Source: Anaeramoeba flamelloides (taxonomy: Eukaryota > Metamonada > Anaeramoebidae). From it: DNA of 64,000 nucleotides. The first letter of the stretch is position 1. Each line of letters begins with the position of its first letter. Below, in pieces: positions 11,402 to 24,124 of this stretch. The notes under the pieces are model-generated. The model made no database searches. It saw only the letters and a list, made by a program, of their open reading frames with translations, and had not been told where the DNA came from. The position numbers were made by a program, and so were the translations under genes. The stretch is taken from positions 11,119,001 through 11,183,000 of the forward strand of contig JANTQA010000036.1 of NCBI GenBank assembly GCA_027625915.1. The letters run 5' to 3'.

Positions 11402-14400
11402 TTAGGGATATTTTTGCAAAATTTTCCAACACTACATTTCACATGGCTTTTTTTTTTTTTTTTTAAACATTTGTTTTGATTATTTTAATTTGACAATTTT
11501 CTTGATTACACTTCAGAAATTTGTAAAATGAACAAAAAAATAAATGAACAGTTCTGTATAACACCAACCCTTTATTTTTTTTTGTTTTAATTTTTTTTTT
11601 TTGAGTTTAATTTTTTTTTTCAAAAAGATAAATATACCCCTATTTTTGTTATTATGTGGTTTTCCTAAAAAAGTTGACATTGTTTATAGTTTTGAAATTT
11701 TCTTCAATTCTTAAATTTTATTTAACGAAAAAAGTCAATTGTGCTTTTTCTCGAGATCAATCACAATTTTGACGAAAAACTTTTTACTTATCCCAAAATA
11801 GAAAACAGATTTTGTAGATAAATCCATTTTGAATAAAAGAGGTATTCTTCAAAAAAATTTGTTCAATTTTCATTGAATAAGTGAAAACCTTTTCATCTGA
11901 TGATTTTTTGGAATTAACACTTTTTTTTATGATAATTGAATTTTAAAAGGTGAAAAATTTTAAAGAATTAACACTTTTTGAAAGGTTTCTATTTGAAAAA
12001 AATACAAGACCTCAACATTTAGATGTGATGCAAAAGTTGGGGTATGGAGAAAAGCATTTTTTTGAAAAAAAAATTTTCTCTTTGTGAAAAAATATTTAAA
12101 CTTTAAAATAGTTTAGAATCCTTACAAAATCATAATAAAAAAAGTTTTCACTTTTTCAAAATGACTTTTAGAATTAAAAAATGTTCTATTTAAATGACTG
12201 TTGTAAAAAAACGGACAAAATGAGAAAAAAGTTGAAAGTTTTTTTTCGAAATTTTCGAAAATTAAATTCCCAAAAAGTCAATAAAATGATCAAATTCACA
12301 ATAGTTTTTTATTTGGAGTTAATAAGGGTTAATATGAGGATTAAAAATGACAGAAGTTTAAAATCTCAGAATGATGGAGAAAAGATTATCTTTTGTATGG
12401 TGAGGTGAATTGTTAATTTGGATACTAGATGATTGATCTCGAACTTTGTATGGATTTTAAAAATGGTTGAAAAAAAGTAATTTTTGACAATTTATTTTTT
12501 TTTTCTGGCTGAAATCAGACATGATTAGTGTGTGGCTAAAATATTGGAATGTAAGCATTTTAGAGATTGATTTTTGGGTTTTAAATAGAAATTTTTATTT
12601 CCCTTTTTCTCTATTAAAAAAATAAAAAAAATAACTTTTTTAAAAGCCAAAGAAAATCAAAGTTAAATAAAAATTTCAATTGACAACCCAAAAAACAGAT
12701 TTTTTTCTAACTTACCTTCTAATATATTTGACAAACATTCAAAAATTCAGCTTTTGGAAAAAAAAAATTAGAAAATTATTTTTTTAACTTCTTTTTAAAA
12801 AAATCATACTAAGGGGAAGATCGATCACCTTTGAACCAAAATAGCATTACCAAACATAAGATAATCTCTTTTCCAGTTTCAGGTATTGTAAACCTTAATA
12901 AGTGTGCAATCTAATTTAGATTTTCTTAATTTTAATATTAACTTGTTCACACAAGACGATTGTCTAAAAAATCAAACCATTTAATAATAATTCTAAATTT
13001 GAGCAAATATTATTAAAAAATAACATTTTGAGTTGTAATTATTTTTCAGTAAATTATGACTTTCATCATAAATCCTGAATAATAAAACAAAATTCATATG
13101 TGGTTACACCTGTGAAAAAATAAATTAATATACTAATTACAAATTCTGAAAATGACCACTTTTGAAATTTTTCGATTTTTAATTGTTAATCTTATATAAG
13201 CTGAAAAAATTATTTTTAAAAAAATAACATCAGTTATCAAGATTAAGGATTGAACACCTCAGATATACAATTCAAATTATTAAATCTTAAAACAGTTATT
13301 GTTGAAATACTATTTTAAATGTCAAATCTAGTTATTGTATAATAATTCTTCATTTTCAAAACTTAGTTTTAAAAATGTTTTTGGTTTTTCAAGAATCAGC
13401 TTGGGCGATCTTGTTGAAATTAGAATTAAAAAAAAGATAAATTCTTTTTCTGTCAAAGTAGGGCAGTTTAATTTGTAAAATAAAACAAATCATATGAGTT
13501 TGATCCAATATTCTTCTCAAAATAAATTTTCAATTTGTAGATCAGAAAAATTTTTAGTATTTTTAACTTTTTTTTTTTTTTTTTTGGTTTTTGTAACTTT
13601 TCGCTAATTTTTTTCTTTTCTCCTTTATGTTCCTCTCACTTTTTGATAATGAAATTCAATTTGGAAATAAAAACTGTTTGAAAAAACAAAATTAACGTTA
13701 GGAAAATATTAGCATTTAAAAGCCTTGTAAAATAATAACATTTCTTTAAAAAATCTTATTTTAAATAGAGTTATTTACAATTTTTCTTTCAACACTTGAG
13801 TTTAACATGATACAGATTATGTAAATGTGATATCTTTTTTTCAATTTTTTTTTTTTTTTTTTTTGAATTATATCATTTGATGTGTTCGATCTGAAATTGT
13901 TTTAAAAAAATGGTAAAGTCATTGCTATTTTCCAATAATAAATGAAAATATTTATTTCAAGTTCCCAAAATATCAAACTTCTTATTATACCAAAAAAAAA
14001 AAAACAAAGATCATTTCATTTCAATTAGAAATGATATTATGGATAATTTTAATTAGGGGAGTAACGACACTATAACGACCCCAGAAATTGAAAGTGGTGA
14101 TAGTTTATTAATAATTATATTTGTACTTTTAAGTACTGCATTCCCAAAAAATTTAAAAAAAAAAATCTAAAATGTTAATTTTGCTAATATCAACGATTAA
14201 AATTTCAGAGAAAATAGTCTAAAAAAAAAAATTAAATTGTGGTGAAACTTATTTTTTAATGGATATTATTTTTTGTGATATAAAAATAAACTTTTCGACT
14301 TTGTAAACTAAATTTCATCATAAATGGCCAATTTTTTTTTCGTTTTTTTTTTTTTTTTTTTTTTTTTTGTATTTTTAAAAGAAAAACGAATATTTCTAGT

Positions 14401-14540
14401 GTATAGAACTGAATACTAAAATAGAATTTTTTTTTATTATAATAGATAACTTCAATTTATTCAAAATTTTATTTTCAAAATTTGATTTTTAGGGGGAAAA
14501 TGATTTTGAAAAAGAGTTTATTTTCAGATTATGTTTATAT
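11402..14540. other. Intergenic region with dispersed repeats
   Basis: No supported gene. A MITE-like copy lies at 11868-12175, listed separately. Positions 13390-13800 match 37450-37860 by eye, including TTTTCAATTT.TAGATCA and the following T-rich stretch, so these are two copies of an unclassified repeat. The rest is AT-rich sequence with long T runs. Confidence 0.4.
11868..12175. mobile_element. MITE copy with AAGTGAAAAC-type inverted ends
   Basis: The right end (CCTTACAAAATCATAATAAA then CACTTTTTCAAAATGAC) is the inverted match of the left end (TAAGTGAAAACCTTTTCATC). It matches the outer element at 41805-42296, including an interior stretch with CCTCAACATTTAGATGTGAT. The copy is about 300 bp, noncoding and diverged. 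The superfamily is not clear. Confidence 0.55.
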
Positions 14541-14544
14541 AATA

Positions 14545-15073
14545 AACTAAATTCCAAAAAATTGGACACAGTTTAAATGGTTGAAAGAATAGCAATACTC
14601 GATTTTAATTCAATTTGGGTATAATTTTGATTTTTAAAACTATTTAATTTGTTGTCTTTTTTTGTTTTGTTTTCATTTCCTTTTTTTCAGTTTCATAATC
14701 TGTTTGATTAGAATTATAATTTTTTTTCTATAATTGATAGAAGGTTATTGTTGAATTTTTTAAATTAGAAAATTGCATACTATTGGTTGGTGGTATATTA
14801 TCATTTGAAGATCAATAGTTGTTTGTGAAATTTCAATAATCATATAATACATTATTTGTTTGGCTCGTTTAATTATTTTGGACACATAAATTTTTTTTTT
14901 ATCATTTTATATTTTTTTCTTTTATTTGGATGAAAATGATTTATTATAAATAAATTAATAATGGGTAACTTAAATATGGTTTAATATGAGGTTTGGAAAA
15001 ATATAATAAATTGAGTTTTTATTTTTACCTATTTTTAATTTTGGGTGTTTCCAAATTTTTGGAATGGGGTTTA
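14545..15073 (+). mobile_element. ~530-bp nonautonomous DNA element, copy A
   Basis: Terminal inverted repeats: AAATTCCAAAAAATTGGACA at the left, and CCAAATTTTTGGAATGGGG at the right. The interior shares the order of motifs of copy B (17159-17693) and of the reversed copy D (27478-28029), including an ATCATTTGA.GATCAATA block and a TGGCTCGTTT block. There is no ORF. Flanking T/A bases fit a TA target site, so a mariner or pogo relative is likely, but the family is inferred. Confidence 0.7.
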
Positions 15074-17158
15074 CTTAATAATTATTTGATTATAACCAGA
15101 TAGGTAAATACTCCCAAAATCTTAATATTTTGTAGATCTTAAAAAACAATTAGTATAATAAAAATGTTTTATCAAAATTCTACTGTATAAAAGAGAATTT
15201 AAGATTTTGTTGGTATTTCTTATCTAAAATTTTATTTAATAGTTTCTAGCTTTTTGAAAAGTAATTTATTTTATCTGATAATATTCTTATAAAATATTAT
15301 TCAACAATTTTATATTTTAAGACAATTATTTTTTTTTTATCTTTGTTGAAATGTTTGACTAACTTATTTATTACATAATAAAAGTTTAAACCATCTTTTG
15401 TTTTTATCTTGAAAAAGTGCAATATTATTTCCAAGATAATAATTTTGAATTATAAGAAATAAAAATATATCCTTATTTTAGAAGTATTAAACTAGAATTT
15501 ATTTAAACGTTTTTTCCAATATTTATTACAATATTTACTTCACTTCACTTCAACGAATCAATTTAACAAAATATATCAGAACAATAAAATATATCAAACT
15601 ATTTCTATTACCTTATCCAATCTTTAAAATTAGTTCTTTTGTGCCTTTTAAAAAATACTTTGAAATTCATAATAATTATTCATTTCAAAGCACAGGATTA
15701 ATTTAACATTTGTATTTCAATTCCTAATCAGTTTGTGTAAAATGTGTAATTATTTGGAATGTGAGATTCTATTTTATAGAAGTAAATTGTAAATCATGAT
15801 ATTAGTCTTCATATCAGTGTTAAAAATTAATTATAATTTCGAACCTTTTAACTTTTTAAGTAGAGCGGAGAAAAAAATACCATACAGTAAAAAAATCCAG
15901 GACCAGATTTTTAATTGTGAATCTTTGGAAAATTGTTGTGTAATTTCTTTTATTTTAAATCAAATCCTCTTATTTTAAAAATCAAACTTTTAAAATTATA
16001 ACCCACCCACTTATTAAAAAGATTTTTAATAAAATTACACTTCCTCAAAACACCATTTGATCAATCAAAAAACAAGAATAAAAATTATCATTTTCCAAAC
16101 ACTAGTAAAATTCTATAAAACTCGATTGTTTTTTAAAAAAAAATTGATCTACTTTTTGCAATCAAACAATTAAATGAGTATTCTAGAGACATCCTACTTT
16201 AATGAACTTTAGGTGAGGTTTATTCTTTCGTTTCATAAAAAATTTATTTGTTTATAAAAAGGGATTTGATTGAAAATATTTGTAATAACACAACAATTTT
16301 CCAAATACTCACAATTAAAAAAATTGCCCGTCTATTATTTTCATGTCAGGTATTTTTTTACCTACTATAATTTTATGATATTTTAGAATGAGAAAATTAT
16401 TAATTTGATCATATAAAGATCCATAAAAAAACAATAAATTTTGAAAAAATAAATAAAAAGAAACAAATTAAACGACAGATCAGATCAAAAGATATTTTTC
16501 TAATGGTTTTCTATCTGGTTGGTTGATTGATTGTACATTTAGATTGACAATACTTTAAATATTTGGAATAATCCTTGAATCCCAACTTATTATTATATTC
16601 AATTTACTAACAATACAAATACCCAGGATAATAGAACCCATTAATTTTATTCAATATTTTTTATTCTCTTACGTTAAAACAATCGCTTGACTGAATCATT
16701 TTTTAAAAAATTTAGTTTAAATTAAAATATTTCACAATGGGGTTTCAAATAATAAGAAACATCTTAATATTGTTTACCATTTCGTTTTTTTTTTTTTTTT
16801 ATTGATCGAAGCACATATTGTTCCCTTTAAATTGAAGAGTAAGTTCAATTAGAATAAGAGTCTTATACCAGAAGTTAATACTTCAACTATTTTTTTAATT
16901 TATAATTGGATCTGGAAAATTTCATGTTTATTTAGTTGAGGCTTTGTTTGATTTACAAATTTAAAGTACTTGGTTTATAAGAAATTTATTAGATTTTTTT
17001 CTAACATAAAATAAAACACCACAATAGAGAATAGAGATATGAACAAATGTTAAACCATTTAAAATTCCCTAAATAATATTAGACAATTCAACTTAACATT
17101 CTGTGATGACCTTAAATTTTACTTGTTTAAATTAAAAATTGTTTTTCAACCAGTAATT
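15074..17158. other. Intergenic region, nothing recognised
   Basis: About 2 kb of AT-rich sequence between two MITE copies. The 60-codon frame at 15796-15978 has no family resemblance and is probably chance. I see no repeat or RNA gene here. Confidence 0.4.
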
Positions 17159-17693
17159 TAAACTAAAATTCAAAATTTTCCACACAGCTAAAACGTTCCA
17201 GACAATCACATAATACAATTTCATTCAAATTTGAGAAAATTTTGATTTTTGTAAGTTATGAAAATCATTTTTTCATCTTTTAGTTTTTGTTTTCATTTCA
17301 TTGTTTGAATTACGTAATTTGTTTCGTTCGATCAAAAAATTTTTTCAACCATCGATATTATGTTAAAGTTGAATTATATAAATGGAAGAACTCAAATAAA
17401 ATTAGTTGGTAGTATCTAAACATTTGATCGATCAATATTCCTAATAGAATTTCAACAAATTTACTAATGTATTTTTTTGTTTTGCTCTCTCCAAAATTTT
17501 TAACACACCCTAGATTTATTTGTATTGATAATTATTTATTTATTGTTTTGTGAGTATTGTAATTTATAAACAAGTGTTAACATTTCAATTAGTGAATGGT
17601 TCTAATTTGGTATTTCTTCTTTAATTGATTAAATAAGTTTTTTTTTTCACAAATTGAATTTTGGTGTGTTAAAAATTTTGAATTGGGGTTTAA
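17159..17693 (+). mobile_element. ~535-bp nonautonomous DNA element, copy B
   Basis: Left end AACTAAAATTCAAAATTTTC and right end AAAATTTTGAATTGGGGTTT form inverted repeats. The interior matches copy A and also 42355-42560 (ACATTTGATCGATC, then a CTCTCCAAAATTTT segment and TATTGATAATTATTTATTT). Noncoding. Confidence 0.68.
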
Positions 17694-17768
17694 ATACTAA
17701 AAAGCATCTAGACACATTCAAGTAAAAAAATGTTGTTTTCTAATCTTCTTTCAAAATATTAAAAAGCG

Positions 17769-19125
17769 GATTTTTTTTTTTTTTTTTTTATTTTTGAAGG
17801 GAGGAAATAAGTTTCCTCTCACAGTCATTAGTTTTTTTTTTAATTTAAGAAATAAATCGAAAATTTATTTAATTTTCTGTTCAATTCTTTTAAATTAAAA
17901 AAAAAAATCGCTGTTAGTTTTTCTTGGGTTTTCCTTTTTTTTGTGAAATAAAAGATTTTACATATAAAACAGAAAACCTCTAATAAATCATGGTACTCTA
18001 CGGTACTCTAGGACACTTTCATTAATTGAAAATTTTTGTTATGTAATTTTCAAAAAGAATTATAATTTTTATAATCATTTAAAAATAACACAACAAATAA
18101 TGGGTGTCTATTCCTAATAATATCAAAGATATTGATCTGATTGTTTTTATTAATTTGAATTAGTTCTTTAATCCAAATTGTTTATTTTTTTTTTATAGAA
18201 CTGGTAGTCCCATGTAAAATGATCGATATATTCAACTTTAGCAGGGTTTAAATATTTTTATTCATAAATTGAAAGATTTTGTTTTTATTTTTTCATATCA
18301 TACACATTAAAATATCAATTTTGATAATTTGTGAAATTTCTTAGTTTTTAAAAGGGGGTAGAAGTCCTTTCTATTTTAAATATTTTTTATTTTTTTACCG
18401 TCAGGTTTTTTTTAATTTTAGAAATTAAAAGATAATTTTAAAAATTTTCCTTTTATTTCTGAAATTAAAAAAAAAAAAAAAAAAAAAAACTACACACTCT
18501 ACAGCACTCTACAACACATAAAGACATGACTGTTTGTTTATATTATAATTATACTAATAATTTTTAAATATTCCTATCCTTTCCATCCAGAACTATTAAT
18601 TATTAAGTTTTCTCTATATTGATTAAGATTCATATTTTATAGTTTTAGACTTTCTACTTTCCAAATAATATTTTCCTTGTCTTTTTTTATAAATTTTAAA
18701 TTTTTTTGATATGTGTTCAAAACCCAGAATTTCCAATTTTTTTTTTAAGTTTATATCTTCTTTTATATATTGAAATTCTTACCTAGTCTATTTTTACTTC
18801 AGTTTTATAAATTAATCTTTGAGAGTGGGGATTCATTTTTAAAAAGTTTGTGAGTTTTTTATTTATCCAAACATCTTTTGTGTTGAAATATTTTTGAGTT
18901 AAATTAAAAAGAACTAATCCATAGAATAATTGGCTTATATATATTGCTTTAAACATTTGTAATTTTACTCAATTTATTAAATTTTGCTCTTAAAAAATTA
19001 TTTTGATTTTTTTAAAATTGTTTTTTACTTTTTTGAAGTTTTTTTGTAAATGCTTCTTTTATTCTAGCCAAATTCCTAAATATTTTATTTTGTATTTTTG
19101 ATAAAAAGTGAAAATTTTAATTTAA
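17769..19125 (-). mobile_element. Second decayed LINE copy, interrupted by repeats
   Basis: The 3' end is a T run at 17771-17789 (poly-A on the minus strand) next to a hairpin, GAGGAAA-TAAG-TTTCCTC at 17801-17818. Farther up the minus strand come a degenerate knuckle region (about 18190-18240) and, at 18790-18840, a remnant of the SPRLIYKTEAK stretch of the first LINE. Hairpin-module sequence interrupts it at about 17830-18020 and 18400-18535. Many breaks; clearly dead. Confidence 0.7.
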
Positions 19126-19139
19126 CATGTCTACTCCAT

Positions 19140-20345
19140 AAAGCCCCCTTATTTAACTTTTATATAACATTTTAATAAGTGCAAATGGTTTTTAACATTT
19201 GGGCCAAAGTTGAGTATAGTTAAATAGAAAAATCACATAAGGCAAGTTGGTAGACAATATCTAACCTTTGATCTATTAAACAATAATTTTAAATAAAATT
19301 TCAACAAATTTAGTAATACGATTTTTTGTTCTGCCCATTTCATCATTTTGGAAACATCAATTTTCATTTTTTCAATTTATATTTTTTTTACTTTTTTTGG
19401 ATTAAATATATGTCCCTACGACCCCAAAAACACTAAAAATTGAAAATTGATCAAATACCTTCGATTAATACAAATTAAAAAAACTAGATGAAAAAATAAA
19501 AATAAATAAAGTTTCCATTTAAGTTATTCTTGAAAACATTTTTTGCCAAAATTATTGAATTCAAACTTGAAATTATGTATATTTTTTGATACATTATCTT
19601 GTTTTAACTCATTTCCTAAAACAAATTCTAAATTATGGGAATTTTTTTTTCACAAAAGGCACTAATTTGGTCTTCAAATGTTTTTTTATTTTTAAATGGT
19701 AAAATTAAAAAAAAGTTTAATTAAAAAGATAAACTCTCTGGAAAACCATTCTAATTTAATATATTAACTTATTCTTTGATTTCACAATTTTCTCAACACC
19801 AATTTTTCAAAAAAAAATAAACAAGTGCTCAGTAATTTCAAAAAAATATTTTCGATATTCAAAAGTTGAGTGTGTTTTTATTCTAAAAAAATTTATCCCA
19901 GGGGTTAATTGAATTAAGTTATAAAGTTAGATTTTGAAAAATATTAATCAGAAAAAAAGAGTGCTTAATTTTATTAAGGACATATATATATATATATATA
20001 TAAACATTAATAATGAGTTTAAAACCTTATTTAATATTACTGTTAATTGCAAAATAAAAAGATCCAAATTTCCTTCAGCTTTCGGAAAAAAATAAATTTG
20101 TAAAATTAATATAAATCAAAGTCCCAAATTCTAAAAAGACAAATGAATAATTTAAGATTCTTTTACAGAAATAAACATTTGAAATTTTACATGATTTAAA
20201 AAACATTTTTGTTGGAAAGTTGAATGGAAATTTTTTTCCCTTTATTTTGCATCAAATAGTATCTTTGAAAAAATAAAAAAACTGTTTTTTTTTTGCACAT
20301 TTTTGATTTTGGGTGTGTCCAAATTTTGGGAGTGGAGTTTAAAAC
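19140..20345 (+). mobile_element. Partial/rearranged copy C of the ~530-bp element
   Basis: The interior block ATCTAACCTTTGATC...TTTCAACAAATTTAG at 19255-19320 matches copies A and B. The right end, GTGTCCAAATTTTGGGAGTGG at 20313-20338, is the family terminus. The distance between them is too long, so other sequence has been inserted, including a (TA)n run at 19982-20002. The left end is not visible. Confidence 0.45.
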
Positions 20346-20577
20346 AAGAAATTAATTTGGGTGCACTTAAACAAAAAAAATGTTGTGACAAGATCTTTAA
20401 AAAAACTAATTTTGGATTTGTTGACGAATAAATATGTGTTTATTGATTTTTTTCTTATTATTTTTCAAATCAATGAGAAAAAAAATTAAATAAGGAAAAA
20501 TTGCATTGATAAAAAACCAAAATGAAAAAAGAGTAAGAATAATGACTATTAGCCTTGTTTATCACAATTTCAAAAAG

Positions 20578-20970
20578 TTATAGTTCTAAAAAGTTAGCAG
20601 CCATAAGCAGTTCTAATGCAATTTCTGTTGGGATGTCGAATTGTGGTATTTCTTTCTTTGAGTTTTGGTATTGTTTTTTGTATTTCAGATATTCAACAAC
20701 ATATTTTAAGACTTCACCTCGGATGTTTTTTAATTGAATAACACCAGTTTGTTTTTCTCTAAATGAGCCGTGTCCTGTTAGCATTGCTTTGAGGGTCCCA
20801 GATAGAAGCACAAGATCTTTGGATAATTCAAATTTTTTTTCATCGTTGCTAACTAATGTGACAATTTCTTGGTCCTCTTTTTCCTTTTCCTTTTCTTTTT
20901 CTTCTTCTTTAATAATCTCAATTTCTTTTTCTTTTTCTTTTTCTTTTTTTATTTCTTTGGTTTTGCTCAT
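20578..20970 (-). CDS. ELOC: Elongin C (SKP1/BTB fold)
   Basis: 130 aa, against about 112 in animals. Residues 37-130 align with elongin C throughout: VTLVSNDEKKFELSKDLVLL, then SGTLKAML (family SGTIKAML), YLKYKKQYQNS, EIPQFDIPTEIALELLMAAN and a terminal FLEL. Elongin C pairs with elongin B and links BC-box substrate receptors to cullin-2/5 ubiquitin ligases; it also joins elongin A in transcription elongation. The extra N-terminal residues, about 1-33, are almost entirely Lys and Glu and are not part of the family fold. The start is the ATG at 20968-20970, the first in frame. It has no intron. It is transcribed away from the CH-domain gene, with 439 bp between the two starts. Confidence 0.95.
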   Translation of the reverse strand: MSKTKEIKKEKEKEKEIEIIKEEEKEKEKEKEDQEIVTLVSNDEKKFELSKDLVLLSGTLKAMLTGHGSFREKQTGVIQLKNIRGEVLKYVVEYLKYKKQYQNSKKEIPQFDIPTEIALELLMAANFLEL

Positions 20971-21409
20971 TCAACTTGATAAAAAATTTAAAAATAAAAA
21001 AATGAAAGGAAAAAATTCGAGTTTTATTTTTTCGACAACTTTGTCAGAAGATTATTCTCCTCTAAATTACAACTCAACCAAATTGTGCTGTGAAAAATTT
21101 GATTTGTCCCTTATATACAAATCTTATAATTTATCAGTGAATTGAAATTTTTTTCCTTTTTCTACTTTTTTTATTGAATTCCACTATTTTTAGATTCACA
21201 GATCAGAGTAATTGTGATTGTCAGACCTTTTTTTTTAATATTACGAACACTACTAATTCTCATTTCAATACCAAATAATCTACCAGAGAAAAAAAGTATT
21301 TTATAATCACACAATCAAAAACATATCAATCATTTTTTAAATTTTTTCCTTTTTCTCTATAAAATAAATACGAATTTTTTCTTTTCTGTTGCCCCTAAAA
21401 ATTTGAAAA
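20971..21409. promoter_or_regulatory. Divergent promoter region, elongin C / CH-domain gene
   Basis: A 439-bp stretch separates two divergent starts and must hold both promoters. A TATAAAATAAATA string at 21358-21370 lies about 40 bp before the CH-gene ATG. No matching element stands out on the elongin C side. In such AT-rich DNA a TATA string may be chance. Confidence 0.35.
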
Positions 21410-24092
21410 ATGGATCAAAGTGATACACTTTTGTGGATTCAAAACAAGCTCCAATTAAAAACACCACCAAATTTACAATTAACAAATTTTCAAACCAATT
21501 GCTTAAAGGTGCTTTGTATTTTATCATCTCTTCCATACCCAAACACAGAACAGTAAATTGTTATATTCATTATTTCAATCAGTTTCTCAATTTAACCACC
21601 ACTTTTTCTTCATTCTTTTTTTTTGAAAACGATTCTAAAACAAACAATAAAATTTAATCAAAATCAAAAAAAAAAACCAAAAAAGAATCAGCGAACAAGA
21701 AGTGATCCAAAAGGTACTTAACCTCAGCAAAAACTTGACCGTTCCAGAAGAATATTTGTTTTCGATTGGTGAATATAAATTAATTGAAGATGAAAAAGAA
21801 AAATTGACCCTTTTATCAAAAATTATGAATTATTTCCGAAAAATTGAAATTCAAAAACAAAAAGAACAAGAAAACTACAATGAAAATAAAAAAGGGTACG
21901 AAGAAGAAAAAGAAAAGGAAAAGGAAGAGGAAAAGGAAAAGGAAAAGGAAAAAGAAAAAGAAATTGAAATCCAACCAGAAAAACAAAAATTGAAAAAAGA
22001 AATAGAATTAGAAAAACATAAGCAAAAACAAAAAGAAAAAGAAAATACTCAAAAAAAATTCAACAAAACAAATTACACATTGAACAGAATCATAGTAAAA
22101 TTGTTTCTTGAAGGGTTTGCTCAATTCTCATTAACTTTAGTACCCACGCCTTCTCAAAAAAACAAACAAAAGATCAGTGTGGATTCGAAAAAAGAGAAAA
22201 AGGAATTAAGCAAAGTACTTTTAATTTTAAAACCAGATTATTTTATCTTTAAAATCCTTCATGGACTTAAACTCCAACTGAGATATTCCAATTGTAAACG
22301 AGTAAAAATGTTCTTTAATAGAGAATCTGAAACAAAATTTCTTTTTTCGATAACAAAAGAACAGCAATTTAAACTTGCATCCCAGACTTCTCAACAAAGG
22401 TTCATATTAAAAAAAACCTTTAAGATGTATCGGCATTATTATGGGGAATATGCCGAAAGACATAGAATTTCTGGCAAAATCTTGGGACTAGATACGGAAA
22501 TTGAAGCATTATTTCTAAGATGTTATAATAAGGGGAAAGCAACATTTGACATCGATTTAATTGAGTATCAACAAAATGTTGAAATTGATAAAAAAATGCT
22601 ATTAAACAACAACAATACCGAAAACGAAAACAACAACAACAATAACAACGACAACACAAAAAATAACAACCAGATGGACCTTATCAGGAATGAAACAAAT
22701 GAACAAGCTCATTTAAAAAATTTTAGTCAAAACACAAACTTTATTTCTTCTAGTATTACATTAGAAAAAGAATATTTAAAATTAATTTGGGAAAAAAAGA
22801 ATAATGAGCAATTTTCAAAAAGGTTTTTTTGGAAGAAATATTTTATCAAAGAATTAATGATTAATAATGTGTCAAATAATCAAAATAAAAATTTACTGAT
22901 TAAACTTGAATTAAAAAAAATAAAAACAAATGAAATAACATTTTTCCAATTCAAATGTTCCAATTTAAAAAAAAAAAAATTATTTCGACAATGCTTATCA
23001 AAATTTAGCGATCATATAAAAGAAGGTAATAATCCACCAATCTTATTTCCAAAATATCAATATTACACTCTCAATAATCCTAAAATTTTAAATAATAATA
23101 ATGATATTTCTCATGATGATTATAAAGGAAATCAGAATATGACAAATGAAGATATACGAAGAACATCAAAATACAATGAAAATTTAACAGAACAAAGAAA
23201 ACAAAACAAAGAAAACAAAAAAGAAGACGAATACGGGAATTACAATAATGGCAAACAAGGGAACGAATTCCCCATAATCACCAAAAGCATTATATTTACA
23301 GACAATTTCGAACAAGAAATACAATATAATTATTTTGCTTTATTTAGTAACCTTGGCAATCCAAAAATTTTTCAAAATAGGGCAAAGCACCCACCATTTT
23401 ATGAATCGATTCCAATATCACCGTTAATATTAAATTCTAAAGAAGAAGCGAATTGGAGAGAAATAATAAATCAAAAAATATTTGAATCATTACAAAATAA
23501 GGAAATTAGTTTTGATTTAAAAATTCTTAATTTATATATTGAATCAAAATATTTACCGATTGATTCTATGGATAATAAATGCAAATTAAAATTAAATATA
23601 AATTCCTTTGAAATAAAATGCAATTTCTTGAATACAGATGTGAAGAAAAAGAATCAAGAAAAAGTTTTAAGAAACGAATATTCCAAAAAACAAAGGGTAT
23701 TTATTCATCCAATTTATTTAAATTATTTCATTTTAATTGATCTTGAAAGTAATATTAAAATAATTTTCCAATGTATAAATATTTTTCAAGGTTGCTTAAT
23801 TTGCAATAGTTTTTTAACATTTCGTTCTCTGTATTTCCAATGGTTAAAAACGAAAAGACTACAAATTATCAAATCTAATTTTGTTTATTTTCTTTCACCA
23901 AAGCAATCATTCTATTCAAAATTGCAAATCCAGCAAATAACAAAGAATTCAAAGAAATTTAATAAAAATAAGTCAATTTATTTTTATAAAATTAGCAAAA
24001 AATCTCATATTACTGATCATAATAACAATATTATTATTATTAATAATAATCATATTAACAACAATAACAACAACAATAACAACAACAATAAT

Positions 24093-24124
<32 letters not shown>

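Noticed and set aside
12181-12408. 75-codon frame with an ATG
   Set aside because: Composition is that of the spacer and no motif is visible. It lies just past a MITE end.
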